17,454 bases of DNA from an uncultured Clostridia bacterium (GCA_949118805.1 CASAUJ010000030.1:1-17454), one strand, 5' to 3'. Shown: positions 1 through 8,433, numbered from the stretch's first letter. The notes: generated by a model from the letters alone, not told the origin. Translations and numbers: made by a program.

Positions 1-2
1 GA

Positions 3-74
3 GATATTGCAAGAGAAGAAAGACCTCATGGATTAAAAGAAAATTTAAAGGTAGCCAAAAGAGGTGTTTTCTAA
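3..74 (+). CDS. C-terminal end of an unidentified protein (partial)
   Basis: An open frame enters from the left edge and stops at TAA 72-74; its last 23 residues include ERPHGLKENLKVAKRG. From memory this resembles a tract near the C-terminal part of phage antirepressor or BRO/DinD-like proteins, which would suit the following KilA-N gene, but the fragment is too short to prove it. If that family is right, the frame stops early, because such proteins usually continue past this motif. No start is visible. Treat as a possible truncated island gene. Confidence 0.3.
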   Translation, partial: DIAREERPHGLKENLKVAKRGVF

Positions 75-114
75 AGTTTCCATTAACTGGGAAGTGGGGA
101 TTTAAGAAAACACT
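64..114 (+). repeat. Inverted repeat/hairpin after the left-edge gene
   Basis: GTGTTTTCT at 64-72 is exactly complementary to AGAAAACAC at 105-113. Further pairing (AAA 73-75 with TTT 101-103, and TTTCC 77-81 with GGGAA 89-93) is possible inside. There is no T-run after it, so it is not a clear intrinsic terminator. It overlaps the stop of the preceding frame. It could be a structured 3' end or an island-associated palindrome. Confidence 0.4.
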
Positions 115-180
115 CACTAAAAGCCTTTAAAATAAGTATCTCTTTAAAATGAGTTTTTACATATTTTAATAAAAAGCGAG

Positions 181-1023
181 GTGAAAGTGATAAAAAATAA
201 AATAATTGAAGTTCAAAATATTAAAGTAAATGTAACTAATATAAATGATAATGATTATATTTGTATTTCTGATTTTGCAAAATTCAAAGAAGGAAAATCA
301 ACTTCAGATGATGTAATTAGAAATTGGTTAAGAAATAGAATCACTTTAGAATTTTTAGGGACTTGGGAATCAATATATAATCCTAATTTTAATTCTGTCG
401 AATTCGACGGGTTTAAAAATCAAGCAGGCCTTCATACTTTTACACTTAGTGTTAGTCAGTGGTGTGAAAAAACAAATGCAATTGGTATATATTCTAAACG
501 TGGTAAATATGGTGGAACTTATGCACATAAAGATATTGCATTTGAATTTGCCTCAGCAATTAGTCCTGTTTTTAAATTATATTTAATAAAAGAATTTGAA
601 AGATTAAAGACTCAAGAAAATCAGAATAGAGAATGGGATGTAAAAAGAATTTTAACGAAGAATAATTATTTAATACATACTGATGCAATTAAAAACTACA
701 TATTGCCAGATAATGATTATTATATAAATAAAGAATGGTTAAAATATGCTGAAGAGGCAGATATTTTAAATGTTGCCATTTTTAATACAACTGCAAAGAA
801 GTGGAGAGAGCTTAATCCTGATTTAGCAAAAACTTCTAATGTTAGAGATTATGCAACAATTAATGAATTAACTGTATTATCTAATTTAGAGTCACATAAT
901 GCACAATTAATTAAAGAAGGAAAAAGTAAAGAAGATAGATATGAAATATTAAGTAGCATTGCTAAATATCAATTGGATATACTTAATAGTTCGGAAAAGA
1001 TAAAATTATTAGGAGATGTATAA
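181..1023 (+). CDS. KilA-N domain protein
   Basis: A 280-residue protein with a KilA-N type DNA-binding domain over roughly residues 20-140: the N-terminal YICISDFAKFK strand, the VIRNWLRNR segment, the W-containing SVSQWCEKTNAIGIYSKRGKYGG stretch (split here at about 93-115) and HKDIAFEFASAISPVFKLYL are characteristic. The C-terminal half (about 185-275) is a helical extension containing TAKKWRELNP and RDYATINEL, which recurs in the truncated paralogue on the minus strand at 15967-16233. KilA-N proteins are typical of phages and integrated elements, where they are presumed to bind DNA; the exact role is unknown. GTG 181 opens the frame; GTG 187, with GAGGTG just upstream, is an alternative. 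It is followed directly by a decayed DUF4393 gene, so the block looks like an island remnant. No in-frame CGG codon occurs. Confidence 0.85.
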   Translation: MKVIKNKIIEVQNIKVNVTNINDNDYICISDFAKFKEGKSTSDDVIRNWLRNRITLEFLGTWESIYNPNFNSVEFDGFKNQAGLHTFTLSVSQWCEKTNAIGIYSKRGKYGGTYAHKDIAFEFASAISPVFKLYLIKEFERLKTQENQNREWDVKRILTKNNYLIHTDAIKNYILPDNDYYINKEWLKYAEEADILNVAIFNTTAKKWRELNPDLAKTSNVRDYATINELTVLSNLESHNAQLIKEGKSKEDRYEILSSIAKYQLDILNSSEKIKLLGDV

Positions 1024-1024
1024 A

Positions 1025-1808
1025 ATGAAGAATTTGCATAATGAAATAGTAGAAAAAACAGCAGAAGTAATAACCGATGATTTAAAAGAAATGACAATGC
1101 CAACTGCTAAAAGTATAGGCAAAAATATGGGATTACTAATCGATGGTATTTTTGGCTGGACAGGAACTTGGGGAGAAATTCAAAAAATAAAACAAAATCA
1201 ATATATAAAAGAATTTAAAGAAGATTTAAAAACAAGATTAGATGATATAGATCCAGAGAAAATCATAAAACCTAAAGCAAATATTATTGGACCAGCATTA
1301 GAAACAGCAAAATATTACTAGGAAGAGTCATATTATAAAGAAATGTTCACAAAGTTAATTGCTTCAAATTGTAATAAAGATAAATCTAATGATGTACATC
1401 CGGCTTTTATAGAAATAATAAAACAGCTATCACCATTAGATGCTAAAGTTTTAAGTATATTTAGGTATAACAGTACATATCCAACTGCTGAACTTGAAGT
1501 AGTAGATAATGATGGCTTATAACACCATATAGATATATTTTATTCGATTTTAAGAATAAGAAAGAAGAATTTGATATTAATGAAGAGTTAAATTTACTTA
1601 CAACAATAGATAATTTAATTAGGTTAGGGATTATAATAAAGAACAAATCAATTTTAGAATTAAAATATGATTACAATAATTTCAAAAATCATACATTTTA
1701 TAAATTGTTGATAAAGAAAAAGATACTAATTCTAGAATACAAATATTAAATTCTAGAATAGAACTTACAAACATGGGAAGAAAATTTTTAAATATTTGTA
1801 TAATGTAA
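1025..1808 (+). pseudogene. DUF4393 (Abi-alpha-like) protein, decayed
   Basis: The intact start (ATG 1025, with AGGAG at 1011-1015) gives about 98 residues ending at TAG 1319-1321. Homologous coding continues in the same frame (EMFTKLIAS, then DVHPAFIEIIKQLSPLDAK), which is the DUF4393 signature. A second break at about 1519-1521 (TTA then TAA) and a third at about 1702-1706 each need a -1 shift, as if one A were lost each time. Past these come NLIRLGIII and a C-terminal LTNMGRKFL, stopping at TAA 1806-1808. Adding two bases gives about 261 residues, near family length. DUF4393 members include proteins annotated as abortive-infection alpha. One nonsense codon and two losses of A indicate ordinary decay, unlike the CGGA breaks elsewhere. 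It sits in the KilA-N island with the overlapping ribosome site of a two-gene operon. Confidence 0.75.
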
Positions 1809-1855
1809 ATTGAGAGATATACATAATACAATAAATAAAAAAGGAAGTGAAATTT

Positions 1856-2773
1856 ATGCCAAAAAATAATGAAGAAAAAAGTTTTCCTAAAGTCAGACTT
1901 TCTTGGTATCCAGGGCACATGGCAAAAACGAGAAGACAAATAGAAGAAGATCTAAGAATGGTTGATATTATAATCGAATTATTAGATGCACGAATCCCAA
2001 TAGCTAGCCAAAATCCAGATATAGCAAGAATAATTCAAAGAAAGAAAAAAATTATTGTATTAAACAAATGCGATTTAGCAGATGAAAAACAAAATGAAAA
2101 GTGGTTACAATATTTTGAGAAAAAAGGAATACCAACGGTATTAACAGACTCTAATACTGGAAAAGGAATTGAACAATGTATTCGAAAAATAGAAGCGGTA
2201 ATGAGTGAAGAAATACAACTACAAGCCAATAGAGGAAGAATTGGACGAAAAATAAGAGCCATGATTTTAGGAATTCCAAATGTCGGAAAATCATCTTTTA
2301 TTAATCGTATTTCTAAAAAAAGTACAGCTGGAGTAGGAAACAAGCCAGGTGTAACCAAACAGAAACAATGGATTCGAATCAATGAAAAAATAGAATTATT
2401 AGATACACCAGGTGTGTTGTGGCCAAAATTTGAAAGTGAAGAAGTAGCTTTAAATTTGGCTTTTACAGGAACGATAAAAGAAGAAATATTACCCAAATTA
2501 GAAATAGCTTATCATTTAACAAAATTTTTAATAGAAAATTACCAAGAAAAGTTATGGGAAAGATATAAAATATCAGAAAAATTAATAGAAGAAAAAATGT
2601 TACAACCACAAGAAGAAAATGAGAATATTTATGAGATTATGTTGGAAATAGGGAAAAAGAGAGGATGTATTATTTCTGGTGGAAAAGTAGATGAAGAAAA
2701 AACAGCAAGATTATTATTAGATGAATTTAAAAATGGTATGATAGGAAAAATAACAATAGAGAGTATAAAATAA
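1856..2773 (+). CDS. rbgA: Ribosome biogenesis GTPase A
   Basis: A 305-residue circularly permuted GTPase of the RbgA/YlqF family, which acts in the late assembly of the 50S ribosomal subunit in the cytoplasm. The N-terminal WYPGHMAK motif is diagnostic. The permuted order is visible: G4 NKCD at residues 70-73 precedes G1 GIPNVGKSS at 139-147, G2 with T at about 167, and G3 DTPG at 183-186. A helical C-terminal domain follows. ATG 1856 is preferred over GTG 1847 because AAGGAAG at 1841-1847 then sits at a normal distance. It begins the backbone after the island remnant, and mrnC follows 26 bases downstream, probably in the same operon. The CGGA inside GTC GGA (2284-2287) is out of frame and needs no shift. 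Confidence 0.95.
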   Translation: MPKNNEEKSFPKVRLSWYPGHMAKTRRQIEEDLRMVDIIIELLDARIPIASQNPDIARIIQRKKKIIVLNKCDLADEKQNEKWLQYFEKKGIPTVLTDSNTGKGIEQCIRKIEAVMSEEIQLQANRGRIGRKIRAMILGIPNVGKSSFINRISKKSTAGVGNKPGVTKQKQWIRINEKIELLDTPGVLWPKFESEEVALNLAFTGTIKEEILPKLEIAYHLTKFLIENYQEKLWERYKISEKLIEEKMLQPQEENENIYEIMLEIGKKRGCIISGGKVDEEKTARLLLDEFKNGMIGKITIESIK

Positions 2774-2799
2774 TTTAAGAAAAGGAAAGTAAAAAAGAG

Positions 2800-3195
2800 A
2801 TGGACGAATGGATTAAAATAGATAAAACAGAAGAAGAAATTAATTTACTATCTCCACTAACATGGGCATATGTAGGAGATTGTGTTTTTGAATTATATAT
2901 CAGAACTAATTTAGTGAATCAGACTCATTTAAAACCTCACAAATTACATATAGAAAGCATTAAATATGTAAAAGCACAAGCACAAGCTAATATATTAAAA
3001 GAAATAGAAAAGAATTTAACAGAAGAAGAAAAAGAAATTGTAAGACGTGGAAGAAACGCAGAAAGTCATCATTTACCGAAAAATGCAAAGGTACAAGACT
3101 ATCGATATGCAACCGCTTTTGAAGCATTAATTGGTTATTTATATTTAACTAAAAAAAGAGAGAGATTAAAGGAAATTTTAACTTTAATCATGTAG
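2800..3195 (+). CDS. mrnC: Mini-ribonuclease III
   Basis: A 131-residue protein consisting of a single RNase III catalytic domain without a double-stranded RNA binding domain. Mini-III enzymes mature 23S rRNA precursors in Firmicutes. Motifs seen: LTWAYVGDCVFELYIR near residues 20-35 (with the catalytic Asp of YVGD), LHIESIKYVKAQAQA, the family-typical RRGRNAESHHLPKNA near 83-97, and FEALIGYLYL near 109-118, which carries the conserved acidic residue. AAAGGAAAG lies 11 bases before ATG 2800. Co-location with rbgA suits a shared role in building the large ribosomal subunit. Confidence 0.95.
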   Translation: MDEWIKIDKTEEEINLLSPLTWAYVGDCVFELYIRTNLVNQTHLKPHKLHIESIKYVKAQAQANILKEIEKNLTEEEKEIVRRGRNAESHHLPKNAKVQDYRYATAFEALIGYLYLTKKRERLKEILTLIM

Positions 3196-3233
3196 TGTTT
3201 TAAATACAATACTTCTAAATATAAATTTACTAG

Positions 3234-3262
3234 TTGACGAAATGGTAAAAAAATGATATAAC
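3234..3262 (+). promoter_or_regulatory. Sigma-A type promoter of tRNA-Glu
   Basis: TTGACG (3234-3239), a 17-base spacer and TATAAC (3257-3262) lie 18 bases before the mature tRNA start. This is near consensus for a vegetative promoter and is placed as expected for a stable RNA gene. Confidence 0.8.
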
Positions 3263-3279
3263 TAATAAGTAATGAATAA

Positions 3280-3354
3280 GGCCCCTTGGTCAAGCGGTTA
3301 AGACGCCACCCTCTCAAGGTGGAATCATGGGTTCGATTCCCGTAGGGGTCACCA
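3280..3354 (+). tRNA. tRNA-Glu (anticodon CTC)
   Basis: A 75-base cloverleaf. The acceptor GGCCCCT pairs with AGGGGTC, the discriminator is A, and CCA is encoded (3352-3354). The anticodon stem CCACC/GGTGG encloses loop CTCTCAA, giving anticodon CTC (Glu, reading GAG). The T arm contains GGTTCGATTCC. Its own promoter is just upstream. Confidence 0.95.
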
Positions 3355-3433
3355 CATTTTCAATTTTTTAAGTGGTAAGTTAGGTAAACTATAAGATAAA
3401 TAGGATCGTATTTTTAAGATCAATTCATAAAAT

Positions 3434-3518
3434 AAAAGGGAGTAGCTTTTTATTACTAATCAACAGTCGCGATATGAAAGTATCTGGTTAGTAAGGCTTA
3501 TTGTCAAGCGAGACTTTT
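3434..3518 (+). promoter_or_regulatory. yybP-ykoY (Mn2+) riboswitch aptamer
   Basis: The segment holds the conserved 5' core GGGAGTAGC (3438-3446) and the 3' core GCGAGAC at about 3508-3514, the two sides of the yybP-ykoY internal loop, flanked by AAAAG/CTTTT pairing that closes P1. Between them are an extended arm beginning TTACTAATC and ending GGTTAGTAA, and the GATATGAAAGTATC hairpin. This class senses Mn2+ and commonly controls cation exporters, matching the P-type ATPase 98 bases downstream. The 3' strand of P1 (about 3512-3518) is also the 5' arm of the terminator that follows. Ligand-stabilised P1 would therefore prevent termination, an ON switch. The class is recognised by motif, not by covariance search. 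Confidence 0.85.
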
Positions 3519-3556
3519 AAAAGGAATCAGAAATATTCCTTTTAAAGGTCTTTTTT
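3511..3556 (+). terminator. Riboswitch-controlled intrinsic terminator
   Basis: AGACTTTTAAAAGGAAT (3511-3527) pairs over 17 bp, with one G-U, with ATTCCTTTTAAAGGTCT (3535-3551), followed by TTTTTT. Its 5' arm overlaps the end of the aptamer, the standard arrangement for transcriptional control of the ATPase. Confidence 0.9.
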
Positions 3557-3615
3557 GTAAATATGTGATAAATGTTAAAAAATTGTAAAAACTATAAAAA
3601 AAGGAGTGGTTTAAG

Positions 3616-6340
3616 TTGGAAAACAAGAAATGGTATAACCAAGAAATTAAAGAAGTAGAGGTGCAATTACAAACAAATCAAAAAGAGGGATTAACACGGA
3701 GAAGAAGTTCAAAAGAGACAAGAAAAATATGGATTAAATCAGCTAAAGGAAGCAAAAAAGAAGACAATTTTTCAAAAATTTATGGAGCAATTTAAGGATT
3801 TTTCTATTCTTGTATTAATCATTGCAGCAATTGTATCAGGGGCTGTTGGAATGGCAGAAGGAGAAGGAATAACCGATACCATTATTATACTAATTGTTGT
3901 AATTGTAAATGCGATTATTGGAGTAACCCAAGAATCGAAGGCTGAAAAATCATTAGAAGCATTGCAAAAATTAACAGATCATGCCTCTAAAGTAATTCGA
4001 AATGGAGAGATTAAGGTTGTTGCAGCCAAAGAACTTGTGCCAGGTGATATCGTCCTATTAGATACAGGAGATTATATTCCAGCAGATTTAAGAATTATCG
4101 AAGCCATTAATTTGAAATCACAAGAAGCTTCTTTGACAGGAGAATCTATGCCAGTAGAAAAAAGGATAGAAAAAATCGAGGGGGAAGAAGTCGGAATCGG
4201 TGATAGAATCAATATGTTATTTTCTTCTAGTTTAGTGACATATGGTAGAGGAAAAGGAATCGTTGTAGAAACTGGAATGACAACAGAAGTAGGGAAAATT
4301 GCAGGAATGATTAATAACACGGAAAAGCAAGAAACACCTCTACAACAAAAGTTAAATAAATTAGGAAAGACTTTAGGAATTGCAGCACTAGCAATTTGTG
4401 CTTTTATTTTTGTGGTTGGGTTAATCCAAGGAAAAGAACCAATTCATATGTTTATGACAGCAGTAAGCCTAGCAGTAGCAGCGATTCCAGAGGGATTGGT
4501 AGCCGTATCAACAATTGTTTTAGCAATTGGAGTGCAAAAAATGGTTAAGAGAAATGCTATTGTAAAGAGACTTCCAGCAGTTGAAACGTTAGGAAGTAGT
4601 ACAGTAATTTGTTCTGATAAAACAGGAACTTTAACACAAAATAAAATGACAGTACAAAAAATATTTATCAATCAAAAAACAGAAAACTTAGAAGATGTAA
4701 AAGAAGTGAATGAAGAGATCAAGAAACTAGTTTATGCCAATATGCTATGTAATGATACTAAAATATCAAAAGATGGAATCCTAACAGGAGATCCAACAGA
4801 AACAGCGTTGGTAGATATGGCGTTTAAATTAGATTTTGATCCAAGTATTTATGATAGAACTCCCCGTCTAGATGAAGTACCATTTGATTCAGATCGAAAA
4901 TTGATGACAACAGTAAATGAACAAAATGGAAAATTTATGGTTTATACAAAGGGAGGAGTAGATGAATTATTAAAAAGATGTAATGGTTATTTGCAGAATG
5001 GTGAAATAAAACATAATTTAAATCAATATGAAAGTACTATTCGAGAACATAATGAAGAAATGGCAAAGGAAGCTTTAAGAGTATTAGCATGTGCTTATAA
5101 AGAAATGGATCATAAGCCAACAAGGGAAGAAATGAAAGAGATTGAAAAAGATTTAATATTTATTGGTATGGTGGGAATGATTGATCCACCAAGAGAAGAA
5201 GCAAAAATAGCAGTAGAAAAATGTAAAACAGCAGGGATAAAAACTGTTATGATAACAGGTGATCATAAAATAACAGCAATTGCTATTGCAAAAAAATTAG
5301 GAATTTTAGAAAAAGAGGAAGAGGCAATTACAGGATTAGACCTTGAAAAGATGTCAGATGAAGATTTAGAAAAAAAAGTAAGACAATATTCTGTTTATGC
5401 TAGAGTATCACCAGAACATAAAGTTAGAATTGTAAAAGCTTGGCAAAAAAATGGTGAAATTGTTGCTATGACAGGAGATGGTGTAAATGATAGTCCAGCT
5501 CTAAAAAAATCAGATATTGGTTGTGCAATGGGAATTGTGGGAACTGATGTAGCAAAAGAAGCGGCTGATGTTATTTTGACAGATGATAATTTTGCGACAA
5601 TTGTTTCAGCAGTGGAAGAAGGAAGAAGAATTTATGATAATATTTTAAAAGTAATTCAATTTTTATTATCAAGTAATGTAGGAGAAATTGTGGTATTATT
5701 TTTAGCAACACTATGTACACCAATTTTTGCAACATGGTTTGGAATTAGTGATATTTCTCATTTGGAAATTTTATTGCCAATTCATATTTTGTGGATCAAT
5801 TTGGTAACAGATTCTCTTCCCGCATTAGCCTTAGCATTTGATCCAGCTAATGCAGATATTATGAAAAAGAAACCATCGAAACAAGGAAAGGGGATATTTA
5901 CAAAAGGAATGACTTGGCGTGTGATTTACCAAGGAATTATGATTGGTCTTTTAACGTTAGTAGCTTTTATGATAGGATTAGCAACTACCAACACACCGAT
6001 TGATGGGTTGACTTTAGAGGAGTCAAAAATAGAAGTAGGGCAAACGATGGCTTTTGTGACACTTGCTTTATCAGAATTAGTGCATGTATTTAATGTAAGA
6101 GATAATAAAAGATCATTATTTAGAACAAAAGTATTTAATAATACAAAATTAATTTTAGCCATTTTAGCTTCTGCAGTACTTATGATTGTAATACTTGCGA
6201 TACCAGCTTTAAGAAATATATTTAGCATTCCGTTACTGCCAACAGAGAATATCATAGAATTAATTTGTTTGATTTTTGCTCCTGTTGTGATTGTTGAGAT
6301 ATTTAAATTATGTAAAATTAATACAACAAAAGATGAATAG
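3616..6340 (+). CDS. P-type cation-transporting ATPase (CGGA +1 site)
   Basis: A P2-type ATPase (Ca2+/Mn2+ class) of 907 residues if CGGA at 3697-3700 is read as one residue. TTG 3616 follows AAGGAG (3601-3606). The first 27 codons give the family N-terminus (W near residue 6, then EGLT); after the shift the frame continues EEVQKRQEKYGLNQL, the usual cation-ATPase N-domain. Without the shift the product would stop at 3793-3795 after 59 codons. Downstream motifs, in reconstructed numbering: TGES 174-177, PEGL 291-294 in the fourth membrane segment, phosphorylated DKTGT 334-338, KGG 444-446 and TGDGVND 618-624, then six C-terminal membrane helices. It sits under a yybP-ykoY riboswitch, which favours export of Mn2+ (or Ca2+) from the cytoplasm. 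ATG 3782 would be an internal start lacking the N-domain and without a good ribosome site. CGGA at 4320-4323 in the same gene is out of frame and harmless. Confidence 0.92.
3697..3700 (+). other. CGGA +1 frameshift site 1 (cation ATPase)
   Basis: Codon 28 is CGG followed by A. Reading on in frame 0 reaches a stop 32 codons later; skipping one base gives EEVQKRQEKYG, the expected ATPase sequence. Local sequence: TTA ACA CGGA GAA GAA. The 11-mer ACACGGAGAAG is shared with site 7. Confidence 0.85.
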
Positions 6341-6365
6341 AAATGTTACAGTTTGATGACAAGTG

Positions 6366-6394
6366 TTGAAAAAATAAAGAAAGTTAGATATACT
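6366..6394 (+). promoter_or_regulatory. Promoter of the 34-residue protein gene
   Basis: TTGAAA (6366-6371), a 17-base spacer and TATACT (6389-6394), 27 bases before the small gene's start codon and 25 bases after the ATPase stop. Near-consensus vegetative promoter. Confidence 0.7.
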
Positions 6395-6421
6395 GAGTAA
6401 GAAAAAGAAAGAGGAGTACCA

Positions 6422-6526
6422 ATGAAAAAAGATAACAGAGCAAACCCTTGCTGGAGTGTACATGCGTACACAAGGGGATTAGAGAATAAACAAATAAATC
6501 AATTAGATAGAAGAGATAGTAAATAA
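6422..6526 (+). CDS. 34-residue small protein
   Basis: ATG 6422 follows a strong GAGGAG ribosome site (about 6410-6415) and its own near-consensus promoter. The frame ends at TAA 6524-6526 inside the 5' arm of an intrinsic terminator, so it forms a self-contained monocistronic unit. The product begins MKKDNRANPCWSVHAYTRG; it is hydrophilic, has one Cys at residue 10 and a Trp at 11, and shows no signal peptide or membrane segment. I do not recognise the family. It lies between the ATPase and the glycine-rich surface protein. Promoter, ribosome site and terminator together argue for a real gene. Confidence 0.7.
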   Translation: MKKDNRANPCWSVHAYTRGLENKQINQLDRRDSK

Positions 6527-6557
6527 AACCTTGGAATGGTTTTGTTTACTGTTTTTT
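6518..6557 (+). terminator. Intrinsic terminator after the small protein gene
   Basis: AGTAAATAAAACC (6518-6530) pairs with GGTTTTGTTTACT (6538-6550) with one G-U, followed by a G and TTTTTT. It overlaps the last codons of the small gene. Confidence 0.85.
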
Positions 6558-6613
6558 GTGTTTCATGTTTTTTATTTTTAGAAATAAGATTTTAAAAAGA
6601 AAGGGGAAGGCAA

Positions 6614-8370
6614 ATGTCTAGAAAAAAAGAAAACCAAGGAATTACGTTGATTGCTTTAGTAATTACAATTATCGTATTATTAATTTTGGCAGGAGTAAGT
6701 ATTGCAAGCTTAGCAGGAGAAGGGGGAATTTTAAATAAGGCAACAAAGGCAGAAACTCAGAATAATCAGGCAACCATCGAAGAAGAAATTAAATTAGCTT
6801 ACAATGCTGTACAAATGGATAGTATAATGAATGGTTGGGATATCAATAAAAAAGCAGAAGAATTGCAAAAAGAATTAAGGAAACAAGATGAAAAAGCAAT
6901 TGTAACAGTATTTCAGACGGATTTACTAATTAGTTATAAAGGTTATGAAATAACTATTTATACAGATGGAAAAATAGAAATAGAAGATCCAAATTTAGGA
7001 GAGAAACCAACTGGAGAGGTTACTATTTTAACAACAGGAGAAAATGTCGAGATAGTAGAAATTCAAGTAGAAGCAACTACAACAGATGGAGATATCGAAA
7101 CTATTGAAGCAATGAATGGAGCCATAGAAAAAGAAGGGGCGAATAATACCAATAAGAAAAAGATATTTACAGTTAGCAAAAATGGAATTTACTATTTTAG
7201 AATCAAAGGAACCAATGGAAGAACTGCAATAAAAGAATCAGATGAAATAAAAAATATCATAAAAACTAGTGATTTGTTAACAGAAATAGAAAATATTCAA
7301 ACAGCAGGGGAACAAGTAGTTCAAGTAACAGGAAAAACAAGTAATGGAACTTTTGAAGAAAAACAGTATTCTTTAAATGTAATTATGCATAAAGGTGATT
7401 TAATATTAGATGGAGAGAAAGAAGTTGCTGGAGTAACTCCAGTAAATAAAGTGTATGAGTTTGGAAATGAAAACGATGTAGCAACAGGAAATCGGATATG
7501 CAAAAAATACAGTGGTATTAAAAGTAGAAGGAAACTTGACAATCAATGAAAATGTAACATTAACATCAGTAAAAAGTAGTAGTGGATATGGTGGACCAAA
7601 AGGAATGGTAGTATATTGCACAGGAAGATTAACAAATAATGGAACGATTAGTATGACAAGGAGAGGAGCCAAGGCAGTAGGAGAGAATGTGTTTTTATGG
7701 AAAAATGCAAATAATACTTATGAATATGTTCCAGCAACAGGAGGAGCAGGAGGGGCAAGAGGAAATGGATCAGAAGGTGGAAAATTATACCGTGGAAAAG
7801 AAGGTGGGAACGGAGTAGGAAGAGCAACAGGAGGCGGATCAGGAGGAGCAAGATTAGGGTCTTACGCTGGTTCTAGTGCTGGTGCAGCAGGAACGTCTTA
7901 TAGCCGGAGGTGGACGGAGGAGGTTGTTGTTTTTCACACTGTTCAACTTCAAATGCGGAAGCAAATGGAGGAAGAGGAGCAGCATATAGTAGTTCAACAA
8001 CTTCAGGTGATGCTAATAATTATGCTCCTGGTGCTGGAAATCCATGTGGAGCTGCTCGGAAATACTCATGGAGAACATGAAGCTGATGGGACAGGAGGAC
8101 TATTAGTTATAAGAGCAAATGAATTTAAAAATTCTCGGAAGCATTAATTCTAAAGGATCAAATGGAGCAGCTAAATATGATTCATCTCAAGGTTATGCTG
8201 GAGCAGGAAGTTCAGGAGGGGGAAGCATAAATATATTTTATAATGTATTACTAGATTCTAATTGGACATCAGTAGTAGCAACGGGAGGACAAGCAAATGG
8301 AGGAACTAAGGCTGGAAATGGGACAATTACAGCTGGTTCCATTGCAACAGGGACTTTTGTAAAAGAATAG
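6614..8370 (+). CDS. Prepilin-like glycine-rich surface protein (five CGGA sites)
   Basis: One 583-residue protein if five CGGA tetramers (7493, 7905, 7915, 8057, 8136) are each read as one residue; 1757 bases minus 5 is exactly 584 codons. ATG 6614 follows AGGGGAAGG (6602-6610). Residues 9-31 are a type IV prepilin-like N-terminus (GITLIALVITIIVLLILAG), suggesting membrane insertion and possible processing before the hydrophobic stretch. About 35-290 is a charged, beta-rich stalk. About 295-583 is glycine-rich and repetitive (GYGGPKGM, LTNNGTISM, GGAGGARGNG, GSSGGGSINIF), similar in style to secreted beta-helical proteins of gut Clostridia. Without the shifts the product stops at 7547-7549 after 311 residues, and the downstream frames lose their Gly-rich character until the next CGGA. 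Intrinsic terminator at 8394-8433. Function unknown; a cell-surface or adhesive role is inference. Confidence 0.85.
7493..7496 (+). other. CGGA +1 frameshift site 2
   Basis: Codon 294 of the glycine-rich protein gene: GGA AAT CGGA TAT GCA. The shift joins VATGN to YAKNTVVLKVEGNL; with Gly the junction reads NGYAKN. In frame 0 a TGA follows at 7547. Confidence 0.85.
7905..7908 (+). other. CGGA +1 frameshift site 3
   Basis: Residue 431: TAT AGC CGGA GGT GGA. It lies in a Gly-rich run, where Gly gives SYSGGG. Only two codons separate it from site 4. Confidence 0.85.
7915..7918 (+). other. CGGA +1 frameshift site 4
   Basis: Residue 434: GGT GGA CGGA GGA GGT TGT. Together with site 3 the segment becomes SGGGGGGCC, then STSNAEANGGRGAAYSSS, in place of a charged, low-complexity frame. 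The CGG is in frame only after the shift at site 3. Confidence 0.85.
8057..8060 (+). other. CGGA +1 frameshift site 5
   Basis: Residue 481: GCT GCT CGGA AAT ACT. The shift leads into NTHGEHEADGTGGLLVIRA, a smooth continuation. In the previous frame TGA is met within a few codons. Confidence 0.85.
8136..8139 (+). other. CGGA +1 frameshift site 6
   Basis: Residue 507: AAT TCT CGGA AGC ATT. The shift gives NSGSINSKGSNGA, matching the recurring NNGTIS-type beta motif seen at LTNNGTISM earlier in the same protein. This is the best evidence that the decoded residue is Gly. Without the shift TAA follows two codons later. Confidence 0.87.
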
Positions 8371-8393
8371 AAAGTAACAAAACTAAATTAAGG

Positions 8394-8433
8394 AGATAGT
8401 TGATAAAATCTAAGATAATCAACTATCTTTTTT
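8394..8433 (+). terminator. Intrinsic terminator of the glycine-rich protein gene
   Basis: GATAGTTGAT (8395-8404) pairs with ATCAACTATC (8418-8427), extended by A 8394 with T 8428, and is followed by six T. It lies 24 bases after the stop codon at 8368-8370, supporting the view that 8370 is the true gene end. Confidence 0.85.

Noticed and set aside
1319..1321. TAG in the DUF4393 gene as a recoded sense codon (for example pyrrolysine)
   Set aside because: The same gene has two further frame breaks, and no other gene here has an internal TAG, so decay is the simpler reading.
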